Shown here piece after piece: positions 8,113-14,187 of a DNA stretch of 14,187 nucleotides. Where the stretch lies: positions 1 to 14,187 of the forward strand of contig JAVBML010000065.1 in assembly GCA_031552655.1 (NCBI GenBank). Direction: 5' to 3'. Numbering within the stretch: position 1 is the stretch's first letter; each line of letters starts with the position of its first letter. The notes below the pieces were generated by a model. The model ran no database searches, was not told where the DNA came from, and saw only the letters and a program-made list of their open reading frames with translations. This stretch comes from CAZTPH01 sp031552655. Lineage in GTDB: Bacteria > Pseudomonadota > Gammaproteobacteria > UBA9339. A program made the translations under genes and the position numbers.

Positions 8113-9129
8113 TTAAAATCCTGTAAACTGTTCTAAAAACTGTATATCATTGTCAAATAATCTTCTAATATCATCAATGCCATAGTAACTCATTGCTAAG
8201 CGATCGAGGCCAAAGCCAAAAGCCAGTCCTCGAAATTTTTCATGGTCTATATTTACCGCTTTCAATACATTAGGATGAACAACTCCACACCCCCCAAGTT
8301 CAAGCCAACGCCATCCATTAACTGTCTTCCATTTTATATCTATTTCAGCACTGGGTTCCGTAAAAGGAAAATATGAGGGCCGAAAACGATACTCCACCTC
8401 ATCTTTAAAAAAATATTTTACAAACTCAATAATAATCCATTTTAAATTGCCAAAGGTTAATTTTTCATCAACCATTAGCATTTCACATTGATGAAACATA
8501 GGCGCATGGGTTGCATCATTATCACGGCGAAATACTCTGCCGGGACAAATTATTCTAAGGGGAGGAGCCATGGTTTCCATGGCCCTAATCTGCACCGGGG
8601 AAGTTTGGGATCTTAGCATCCTACCATCGGAAAAATAAAAGGTATCGTGGCTAGTTCTTGCCGGATGATAGCGAGGAATATTAAGGGCTGTAAAATTATA
8701 AAAATCGTTTTCCACCTCGGGCCCATCTACAATGGTAAACCCCATGGCATTAAAAAATTTTTCGAAAACACGCCGTACCTTAGTGACAGGATGACTAGAC
8801 CCTAAGCCATGTCCTCGAGCCGGTAGTGTTATGTCAATGGTGTCCCCATTTAGACTATTTGCTATGGATAATTCTTGCAAGGATTGATAGCGCTCTCTGA
8901 GAGAGGTAGCTATTTCTTCCTTAGCAAGATTAATAATCTGTCCTAGGCGAGGACGCTCCGCCGGGGGTAAATCTCCCAATTGTCTTAGCAAGAGAGTTAA
9001 TTGACTATTTTTACCGCTATGTAAACTTTTAATTAACTCAAGGTCATGTAAACTATTAGCTTTTGCTATGTGATCCAAAGCGTTTTTTTTTACCAAACTT
9101 ATATTATCAACTAAGGAATTTATAGCCAT
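8113..9129 (-). CDS. pheS: Phenylalanine--tRNA ligase alpha subunit
   Basis: PheS is the catalytic subunit that activates phenylalanine with ATP and charges tRNA-Phe. With the ATG at 9127-9129 it has 338 residues (E. coli 327). An N-terminal coiled-coil tRNA-binding arm (about 1-90, with LPPAERPRLG) is followed by the class II core: PEVENDFYNFTALN, HPARTSHDTFYF (155-166), motif 2 around PGRVFRRD.DATHAPMFHQ, FRPSYFPFTEPSAE (249-262), GCGVVHPNVL and motif 3 AFGFGLDRLAM. The frame extends five codons further to a TTG at 9144, but AAAGG abuts that TTG with no spacing, so the ATG is preferred. The 70 nt gap from rplT has no phenylalanine-rich leader peptide and no attenuator hairpin, unlike pheM in E. 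coli. Confidence 0.97.
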   Translation of the reverse strand: MAINSLVDNISLVKKNALDHIAKANSLHDLELIKSLHSGKNSQLTLLLRQLGDLPPAERPRLGQIINLAKEEIATSLRERYQSLQELSIANSLNGDTIDITLPARGHGLGSSHPVTKVRRVFEKFFNAMGFTIVDGPEVENDFYNFTALNIPRYHPARTSHDTFYFSDGRMLRSQTSPVQIRAMETMAPPLRIICPGRVFRRDNDATHAPMFHQCEMLMVDEKLTFGNLKWIIIEFVKYFFKDEVEYRFRPSYFPFTEPSAEIDIKWKTVNGWRWLELGGCGVVHPNVLKAVNIDHEKFRGLAFGFGLDRLAMSYYGIDDIRRLFDNDIQFLEQFTGF

Positions 9130-9199
9130 AACTCTAATAATCAACCTTTACTGAGATTTTTCAGCCAGGAACAATAGCAACAGTATTTTTCTAATAAAT

Positions 9200-9550
9200 T
9201 TATGCAGTTTTTACCTTGGTCACCACGGCAGCAAAAGCAGCTTTATCTTTCACAGCAATGTCAGCAAGAATTTTACGATCAATAGCAATGTTAGCTTTTT
9301 TCAGTCCCGCCATAAATTTACTATAGGATAAACCATGCTCATTGGCTGCTGCATTTATGCGCACAATCCACAGAGAACGAAATTGTCGTTTACGTTGCTT
9401 ACGACCTTGATAAGCATACTGTCCGGCCTTAATAACAGCTTGCTTTGCCACGCGATAAACTCTGCTACGAGCACCATAGTATCCCTTAGCTTTTTTAAGA
9501 ATTTTTTTGTGACGAGCTTTAGCTTGTACCCCACGTTTTACTCTTGCCAT
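9200..9550 (-). CDS. rplT: 50S ribosomal protein L20
   Basis: L20 binds 23S rRNA early in large-subunit assembly and, in E. coli, represses translation of rpmI and rplT. The 116-residue product (E. coli 118) starts MARVKRGVQAKARHKK, followed by the basic helix containing AKGYYGARSR and YRVAKQAV, then RKRQFRSLWIVRINAA and GLSYSKFM.GL, all characteristic of L20. A clear Shine-Dalgarno TTGGAG sits six bases before the ATG. It follows rpmI by 32 nt and is followed by pheS after 70 nt. The alanine- and lysine-rich C terminus is ordinary. Confidence 0.98.
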   Translation of the reverse strand: MARVKRGVQAKARHKKILKKAKGYYGARSRVYRVAKQAVIKAGQYAYQGRKQRKRQFRSLWIVRINAAANEHGLSYSKFMAGLKKANIAIDRKILADIAVKDKAAFAAVVTKVKTA

Positions 9551-9582
9551 ATTTTCTCCAACAAATCAAATCATTAACAAAT

Positions 9583-9780
9583 TTAGTCAGCTAACATTAC
9601 CTTAACTGCCTTAATATCTCTCTTGCTAACATAACTATTTTTAGAAGCCAAGCGAGATTTTCTCTTACTGCTCTTTTTCGTCAAAATATGATTGCGAAAA
9701 GAGCTACGGTGTTTGTAGCTACCACTGGCAGTTTTCTTAAAACGCTTGGCAGCACTTCTATTAGTTTTCAGCTTTGGCAT
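9583..9780 (-). CDS. rpmI: 50S ribosomal protein L35
   Basis: L35 is a small basic large-subunit protein. The 65-residue product has the family start MPKLKTNRSAAKRFK, the segment YKHRSSFRNHILTKKSSKRKSRL and the end VSKRDIKAVKVML, at the usual length of about 65. The ATG is preceded by GGGG about eight bases upstream. It sits between infC and rplT as in most bacteria. In E. coli translation of this gene is the entry point for L20 repression of the rpmI-rplT pair. The short gap before it (36 nt) leaves little room for the long L20-binding leader, so a comparable control here would have to involve the infC coding region. Confidence 0.98.
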   Translation of the reverse strand: MPKLKTNRSAAKRFKKTASGSYKHRSSFRNHILTKKSSKRKSRLASKNSYVSKRDIKAVKVMLAD

Positions 9781-9794
9781 TATCTAAACCCCAT

Positions 9795-9824
9795 ATTATA
9801 AAAATTAACTTTTTAATTAACCAA
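9795..9824 (-). promoter_or_regulatory. Promoter-like sequence between infC and rpmI
   Basis: A perfect TATAAT (9795-9800, minus strand) lies 18 bp from TTGGTT (9819-9824), which overlaps the end of infC. It could give extra ribosomal-protein transcripts, but the predicted start would fall at or beyond the GGGG ribosome-binding sequence of rpmI. An A/T-only inverted repeat, AATTAA/TTAATT, lies in the spacer. An AT-rich gap makes chance matches likely. Confidence 0.2.
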
Positions 9825-10374
9825 CTTTTTCATTCTTTTTACTCTTACCGGGAACCACTATCATGGTCATTTGCCTACCTTCCATTTTAGGCGCCTGTTC
9901 CACTATCCCATATTCTCCCAGATCTTCTTCGGCGCGACGCAAAATATCTATCCCCTGTTGTTGATAGGATAGCTCACGACCTCGAAATCGAATAAAAATC
10001 TTAACCTTATCTCCGGCGGATAAAAATCCTCGGGCTTGCTTTATCTTCACTAAGTAATCACCTATGTCCGTTACGGGCCTCATTTTTAGCTCCTTAATCT
10101 GCACTTTTTTAGATTTCTTTTTCAGCCTTTTCCTTTGCTCAAATAAATACTTACCAAAATCCATAATGCGACAAACCGGAGGCGATAGCTGGGGCGCTAT
10201 TTCAACTAGATCCAGGGCAACTTCCTCGGCTTTTTGCAATGCCTCACTGATATTAACAATTCCCACCTGACTACCATCACTGTCAATTAGCCTAATTTCC
10301 CTAGCGGTAATCTGATTATTAATCCTTGCTCTCTTAGCCACCGATGTCCTCTGCTGATTATGATTATTATACAA
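9817..10374 (-). CDS. infC: Translation initiation factor IF-3
   Basis: IF3 binds the 30S subunit, prevents premature 50S joining and checks start codon and initiator tRNA. The 185-residue product (E. coli 180) has the N-terminal domain with RINNQITAREIRLI, VGIVNISEAL, DLVEIAP and PPVCRIMDFGKY, a lysine-rich linker (KRLKKKSKK), and the C-terminal domain with RPVTDIGDYLVK, AGDKVKIFIRFRGRE and EGRQMTMIV. The start I infer is TTG at 10372-10374: the strong Shine-Dalgarno GGGAGGAGAG lies eight bases upstream and no ATG occurs before the conserved region. A non-AUG start is the hallmark of infC (AUU in E. coli) and makes IF3 repress itself. The gene begins 16 nt after the thrS stop and its Shine-Dalgarno starts at that stop codon, suggesting coupled translation. 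Confidence 0.97.
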   Translation of the reverse strand: MYNNHNQQRTSVAKRARINNQITAREIRLIDSDGSQVGIVNISEALQKAEEVALDLVEIAPQLSPPVCRIMDFGKYLFEQRKRLKKKSKKVQIKELKMRPVTDIGDYLVKIKQARGFLSAGDKVKIFIRFRGRELSYQQQGIDILRRAEEDLGEYGIVEQAPKMEGRQMTMIVVPGKSKKNEKVG

Positions 10375-10391
10375 GTGCCACTCTCCTCCCC
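10375..10391 (-). promoter_or_regulatory. Strong ribosome-binding site deciding the TTG start of infC
   Basis: The minus strand reads GGGGAGGAGAG, then TGGCAC, then the TTG start. The purine run is the longest Shine-Dalgarno seen in this window and abuts the thrS TAG stop. Its eight-base spacing to TTG fixes the start. A strong site with a poor start codon is the arrangement expected if IF3 is to discriminate against its own message. Confidence 0.7.
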
Positions 10392-12304
10392 TATATCTTG
10401 TTTCGCAAATTTGACATCATAACCTCTGTTACCAATTTTTCAACTGAAATTTGACCTAAATCTTTGCCATTGGCCATGCGAACAGATACCGCATGCACTG
10501 CCATCTCTTTGTTACCTACTACTAAAATATAGGGAATTTTGGCTATGCTATGTTCCCTAATTTTAAAACCAACCTTCTCGTTGCGCATGTCACTAATTAC
10601 TCTATAGCCATGCTCCCTAATTTTAGCAACAATTTGTTCCCCATATTCCCGCTGCGCATCGGTGATATTTAATACCACCGCCTGTATCGGTGCTAACCAA
10701 AGAGGTAAATCACCCCCCATTTCCTCTAGCAAAATCCCAATAAATCTCTCCAAAGATCCCACAATTGCACGATGTAACAATATGGGAGCTTTTTTCTCAC
10801 CGGCTTCCGTAATGTAGTATGCTCCTAATCTCTCAGGCATAAAAAAATCTACCTGTAAAGTGCCAGCTTGCCATGTTCTACCAAGACTATCGTGCAGTGA
10901 AAACTCTATCTTAGGACCATAGAAAGCCCCATCTCCTGGAGAAAGTTCCCAGCTTATTTGGTGCCCATTTAGCACCTCTATCAAAGCATTTTCCGCTTTA
11001 TCCCAAATGGCATCCGTACCAATACGTTCCTTGGGACGTGTGGATAGTTTCACCGTAACTCTATCATCTTTAAAGCCAAAATCTGCTAAAACACTAAGTG
11101 CCTGGCTAATATATTGGTGAGATTCAACGGCAATTTGTTCCTCCGTGCAAAATATGTGACCATCGTCCATGGTGAAACCGCGCACACGCAAAATACCATG
11201 GAGTGAACCTGATACTTCATTGCGATGACAGTAGCCAAATTCACAATACCTAATGGGTAAATCTCGGTAACTTTTTAAACCTTGCTTAAAAATCTGAATC
11301 TTCCCTGGACAATTCATGGGTTTCACTGCATAGGTTCTATTTTCAGATTCCGTAATAAACATAGAACTCTTATAATTTTCCCAGTGACCAGATTTTTCCC
11401 ACAGAGTACGATCCAAAATTATGGGAGTACTCACTTCCTGGTAGCCAAATTTAATTAATTTATCTGCTAGATACTTTTTTATCTCCGAGAGGATAGTCCA
11501 TCCCTTGGGATGCCAAAAAACTATCCCCGGAGCCTCCTCTTGGAGATGAAAAAGGTCCATTTTTTTTCCAATTATTCGATGATCTACCGACTTAGCTTTT
11601 TCCAATTTCTCTAAATATTCTGCCAACTCCTCTTCCGTTACCCAGGCCGTTCCATATATGCGCTGAAGCATCTCATTTTTAGCATCTCCTTTCCAGTAAG
11701 CTCCAGATAGCTTTGTTAATTTAAATGCTCTAAGATATCCCGTACTGGGAACATGGGGACCGCGACAAGCATTGGTAAAATTTCCCTGGGAATAAAAAGA
11801 AATTTCTTCGCTGGGTAAATCTTCAATCATCATAACCTTATAATTTGCACCAAGCTTAGCAAAAAACTCCCTAGCCTCTCTGCGACTTTTAATGCTTCTA
11901 ACTATGGAAAAATCTGCCCGGGCAAACTCACGCATTTTATCTTCTATTTTTAGCAGATCATCTTCGGTAAATCCCGGTGGATAGTAGAAATCATGGTAGA
12001 ATCCATTTTCTATGGCTGGACCAACGGTAGCCTGGGCACTGGGAAAAAGCTCAGCCACCGCTTGAGCTAACAAATGTGCCGCAGAATGACGTAATATTTC
12101 AAGCCCCTCATTCTGACTGATTGTAATAATTCTAAATTCACTATCGCTACTAATCACCTGGGAAAGATCCACCATTATGCCATTAACAGTAGCTGCAATG
12201 GCAACGCCAAGCAGTTTTTGATCAATGGCACTAATAATTTCCTGGGCAGTGGGGTGGTGATCAAAAACTAGCTGCCTAGAATCTAAAAGACTAACTTTTA
12301 TCAT
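10391..12304 (-). CDS. thrS: Threonine--tRNA ligase
   Basis: ThrRS charges tRNA-Thr and edits mis-attached serine. The 637-residue product (E. coli 642) shows an N-terminal TGS domain (1-61), the editing domain with the zinc-like cluster H73, H77 (HSAAH), C180 and H184 (CRGPH), the class II catalytic core (about 240-535) with zinc ligands C332 (MNCPG), H383 (DDGHIFC) and H511 (LLHRAIVGS), and a C-terminal anticodon-binding domain (about 540-637, APIQAVVLNI). All metal and editing residues I can place are present. The ATG at 12302-12304 has no clear Shine-Dalgarno. Only 35 nt separate it from the tRNA-Val gene on the same strand, too little for the multi-domain tRNA-mimicking thrS operator known from E. 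coli. Confidence 0.98.
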   Translation of the reverse strand: MIKVSLLDSRQLVFDHHPTAQEIISAIDQKLLGVAIAATVNGIMVDLSQVISSDSEFRIITISQNEGLEILRHSAAHLLAQAVAELFPSAQATVGPAIENGFYHDFYYPPGFTEDDLLKIEDKMREFARADFSIVRSIKSRREAREFFAKLGANYKVMMIEDLPSEEISFYSQGNFTNACRGPHVPSTGYLRAFKLTKLSGAYWKGDAKNEMLQRIYGTAWVTEEELAEYLEKLEKAKSVDHRIIGKKMDLFHLQEEAPGIVFWHPKGWTILSEIKKYLADKLIKFGYQEVSTPIILDRTLWEKSGHWENYKSSMFITESENRTYAVKPMNCPGKIQIFKQGLKSYRDLPIRYCEFGYCHRNEVSGSLHGILRVRGFTMDDGHIFCTEEQIAVESHQYISQALSVLADFGFKDDRVTVKLSTRPKERIGTDAIWDKAENALIEVLNGHQISWELSPGDGAFYGPKIEFSLHDSLGRTWQAGTLQVDFFMPERLGAYYITEAGEKKAPILLHRAIVGSLERFIGILLEEMGGDLPLWLAPIQAVVLNITDAQREYGEQIVAKIREHGYRVISDMRNEKVGFKIREHSIAKIPYILVVGNKEMAVHAVSVRMANGKDLGQISVEKLVTEVMMSNLRNKI

Positions 12305-12339
12305 ATAAAATCTACTACAACATTATCATTGCAAAAATC

Positions 12340-12414
12340 TGGTAGGCACGAGTGGTTTCGAACCACCGACCCCCACCATGTCAAGGTGATGCTCTACCCC
12401 TGAGCTACGTGCCT
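12340..12414 (-). tRNA. tRNA-Val (anticodon GAC)
   Basis: Read on the minus strand this folds as a complete 75 nt tRNA. The acceptor stem AGGCACG pairs with CGTGCCT over seven base pairs, the D stem is GCTC/GAGC, the anticodon stem TCACC/GGTGG closes the loop TTGACAT, and the T stem GGTGG/CCACT closes TTCGAAA. Anticodon GAC (12380-12382 on the plus strand) reads the valine codons GUC and GUU. A73 and the CCA end are encoded in the DNA (12340-12343). It lies 63 nt downstream of hflX and 35 nt upstream of thrS, all on one strand, so it may be cut out of a longer transcript. No convincing promoter of its own was seen. Confidence 0.97.
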
Positions 12415-12477
12415 GAAAAACGATACATCAAAATACCATACCCCGGAAACACAAGCAAGCGATGATCTACCATGAAA

Positions 12478-13587
12478 TCAGGCATTAATTTTTTTCATTT
12501 TCTTACCTAAAAATTGAGCAATGGCTTCCTCCAAATGGGAAATGCCGATATTCTCACTGGCCGATAGCCAAACCCTAGATGGCAAGCCATTAGCACCATA
12601 ATCCAAGCGACTTTCAAAATTATCTAGTTGATCTATTTTATTCATTACCTCAATTTGGGGAACCTCATGGGCACCAATTTTAACTAGCACATCATTAACT
12701 ACATCTATTTTTATATTCCTATCGGGATCCGCAACATCTATAACATGTAATAAAAGATCCGTTTCCTTAACCTCCTCCAAGGTGGCATGGAAAGCTTCAA
12801 TTAATTCATGGGGAAGATCGGCTATGAACCCCACCGTATCCACAATAACTACATTTCCTACATCGGCTAAGTATATTCTACGTAGAAGAGGATCTAAAGT
12901 TGTAAACAGCATATTGGCCACCGAAGATTTTGCCGTGGCCACTAACCCATTGAACAGTGTTGACTTGCCAGCATTGGTATAACCTACCAGGGCAATGGTG
13001 GGAACATTGGATTTTTTTCTTAGCTTTCTATTCTGCATCCGTTGATTTTTCAATTTTTCCAAGCGTTTCTTTAGCGAAGATATTCTTTGCCGCAGTACTC
13101 GACGATCAATTTCCAACTGCTTTTCGCCAGGCCCTCCCCTAAGGCCTATACCACCACGCTGCCTCTCCAAATGGGTCCACCCTCCAACTAATCTAGTTGC
13201 TAAATGTTCCAAGCGAGCAAGTTCAACTTGTAATTTTCCCTCAAAACTTCGAGCCCGTCGGTCAAAAATATTTAATATCAACTTAGTGCGATCTAGAACT
13301 ATGCGTTTAAAATATTGTTCTAAATTTCGCTCCTGCAGTGGAGAAAGACGATGATTAAAAATAATTACATCTATTTCAGTCAGTGCACAGTAACGCCCTA
13401 TCTCTTCCACCTTCCCTTGGCCTATAAAATATTTTGGACTGGGACGCTCCTTTCTGCACACCATGGTTTCCACTATGGTCATGGCAGCCGCCTGTGCTAG
13501 ACTATGAAATTCTGCCAATTCCACTTCGAAATTGGGAGATTTAGTAAAATCAACGTAGACTAAAACGGCTCTAATATTTTTATCCAT
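12478..13587 (-). CDS. hflX: Ribosome-associated GTPase HflX
   Basis: HflX is a translational GTPase that splits stalled or hibernating 70S ribosomes, for example after heat stress. The 369-residue product (E. coli 426) has the HflX N-terminal domain (about 1-110, with YFIGQGKVEEI and IIFNHRLSPLQ.RNLE), the glycine-rich GGIGLRGGPGEKQLE (145-159), a basic coiled-coil linker (160-192), then the G domain: G1 GYTNAGKST (202-210), switch I TTLDP, G3 DTVGF (250-254), G4 NKID (316-319) and G5 SA (342-343). It ends soon after the G domain, so the C-terminal extension is shorter than in enterics. It follows rnr by 10 nt, suggesting one transcript, and is not next to hfq or hflKC as in enterics. Confidence 0.97.
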   Translation of the reverse strand: MDKNIRAVLVYVDFTKSPNFEVELAEFHSLAQAAAMTIVETMVCRKERPSPKYFIGQGKVEEIGRYCALTEIDVIIFNHRLSPLQERNLEQYFKRIVLDRTKLILNIFDRRARSFEGKLQVELARLEHLATRLVGGWTHLERQRGGIGLRGGPGEKQLEIDRRVLRQRISSLKKRLEKLKNQRMQNRKLRKKSNVPTIALVGYTNAGKSTLFNGLVATAKSSVANMLFTTLDPLLRRIYLADVGNVVIVDTVGFIADLPHELIEAFHATLEEVKETDLLLHVIDVADPDRNIKIDVVNDVLVKIGAHEVPQIEVMNKIDQLDNFESRLDYGANGLPSRVWLSASENIGISHLEEAIAQFLGKKMKKINA

Positions 13588-13597
13588 TGCCGCCCAA

Positions 13598-14187
13598 TTA
13601 AATTAACTCCAGACTTATTTCCAACTCATGCACATCCACCTTAGCAACTAATACCCTAAGGGGGTCTCCTAGACAATAGGCTTTATTCGTTCGTCTACCA
13701 ACTAATCTTTGCAGCGATTGATCAAAACAGTAGTAATCATTTTTAAGGGAAGTAACGTGAACTAGACCCTCAACAAATACTCCTCTCAGTTCAACAAATA
13801 AACCAAAATTGGTAACTCCAGATACTATGCCATCAAACATTTTACCAATTTTGTCGCGCATAAACTGACATTTATGCCACAATTCAATGCTACGACTAGC
13901 ATCATCGGCTCGTCTTTCGGTAAATGAACAGTGGCTAGCAAAATGCTGCATATTTTCCCGTTTGTAATAATATTTACCAGCGCTTTTATTCCGCAGCAAA
14001 TGCTTAATCGCCCGGTGATTAATTAGGTCCGGATATCTTCTTATGGGAGAGGTAAAATGAGCATATTCACCGTAGGCTAACCCAAAATGACCCACATTAA
14101 CTGGCGTATAAACTGCCTGGCGGAGTGATCTCAGTAGAACCGTCTGCACCAGATGTTCTTCGGAAGAATTCGCTATTCTGGCTAATA
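13598..14187 (-). CDS. rnr: Ribonuclease R, C-terminal part (5' end outside window)
   Basis: RNase R is a processive 3'-5' exoribonuclease that degrades structured RNA, including rRNA and faulty messages. The frame is open to the right edge of the window, so the gene begins outside it; the codon at 14147-14149 is an internal GTG. The visible 195 or so residues include the end of the RNB catalytic domain (LLRSLRQAVY, GHFGLA..EYAHFTSPIRRYPDL, HRAIKHLL) and the S1 RNA-binding domain (GKMFDGIVSGVTNFGLFVEL, VEGLVHVTSL, LGDPLRVLVAKVD). The protein stops at ISLELI, right at the end of S1. E. coli RNase R continues with a lysine-rich tail of roughly 85 residues, which is absent here. RNase II is less likely, because the linker and S1 segments resemble RNase R. 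hflX follows after 10 nt. Confidence 0.93.
   Translation of the reverse strand, partial: LARIANSSEEHLVQTVLLRSLRQAVYTPVNVGHFGLAYGEYAHFTSPIRRYPDLINHRAIKHLLRNKSAGKYYYKRENMQHFASHCSFTERRADDASRSIELWHKCQFMRDKIGKMFDGIVSGVTNFGLFVELRGVFVEGLVHVTSLKNDYYCFDQSLQRLVGRRTNKAYCLGDPLRVLVAKVDVHELEISLELI

Noticed and set aside
9130..9199. Possible pheM-like attenuator before pheS
   Set aside because: No short frame with a run of Phe codons and no GC-rich hairpin with a U-tract are present; the only inverted repeat is four base pairs (CTGA/TCAG).
5718..12304. An undescribed accessory system hidden among the translation genes
   Set aside because: Every gene here belongs to a well-known core family in its usual order with tight spacing, and no unexplained gap exceeds 70 bases.
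12315..12329. Tiny leader reading frame (Met-Ile-Met-Leu) between tRNA-Val and thrS
   Set aside because: It has no Shine-Dalgarno and no threonine codons, so there is no basis for attenuation; ATG in an AT-rich gap is expected by chance.
12415..12477. tRNA-Val promoter TTGCTT-17-TATTTT between hflX and the tRNA
   Set aside because: Both hexamers match poorly (about three and four of six), and read-through from hflX explains the layout as well.

Overview
This 14.2 kb window is a stretch of core chromosome, at roughly 39% GC by eye, from what looks like a gammaproteobacterium. The main evidence is the block thrS-infC-rpmI-rplT-pheS-pheT-ihfA followed by a short MerR-like gene. That order, with IHF-alpha directly after pheT, is typical of Gammaproteobacteria. 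YciB, TamA and RodA copies that can be read alongside their E. coli counterparts, and an IHF alpha chain that keeps the DNA-intercalating proline, point the same way. The low GC, tight packing and separation of usual partners (pyrG without kdsA/eno, tamA without tamB, rodA without the PBP2 gene, hflX without hfq/hflKC) suggest a rearranged, possibly host-associated lineage. That lifestyle reading is inference, and I cannot name a genus.

Layout. Positions 1-250 (+) hold the last 82 codons of yciB, cut by the left edge. pyrG (261-1883, -) converges on it with 10 bp between the stops. A 176 bp divergent gap contains a perfect 15 bp palindrome, then comes tamA (2060-3769, +). tamA converges on rodA (3815-4951, -). 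From rodA to the right edge every gene is on the minus strand, so in transcription order the run is rnr (5' end beyond the window), hflX, tRNA-Val(GAC), thrS, infC, rpmI, rplT, pheS, pheT, ihfA, the MerR-like gene, rodA. Spacings are small: 10 nt rnr/hflX, 35 nt tRNA/thrS, 16 nt thrS/infC, 9 nt pheS/pheT, 7 nt pheT/ihfA, and a 32 nt overlap of ihfA with the MerR-like gene. No clear intrinsic terminator was seen.

Together the genes cover translation (two tRNA synthetases, IF3, L35, L20, a valine tRNA, the ribosome-splitting GTPase HflX, RNase R), CTP synthesis, envelope building (RodA for peptidoglycan elongation, TamA for outer-membrane protein insertion, YciB in the inner membrane) and nucleoid architecture (IHF-alpha). 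infC appears to start with TTG behind a strong Shine-Dalgarno, consistent with IF3 feedback on its own translation.

I found no mobile element, CRISPR array, phage gene, toxin-antitoxin pair or defence system, and no convincing undescribed system. The observations most worth checking are about ninefold excess of the palindrome CCATGG, the tRNA-Val gene forming the leader of the thrS operon, the palindrome ahead of pyrG, the missing basic tail of RNase R, and the orphan tamA.
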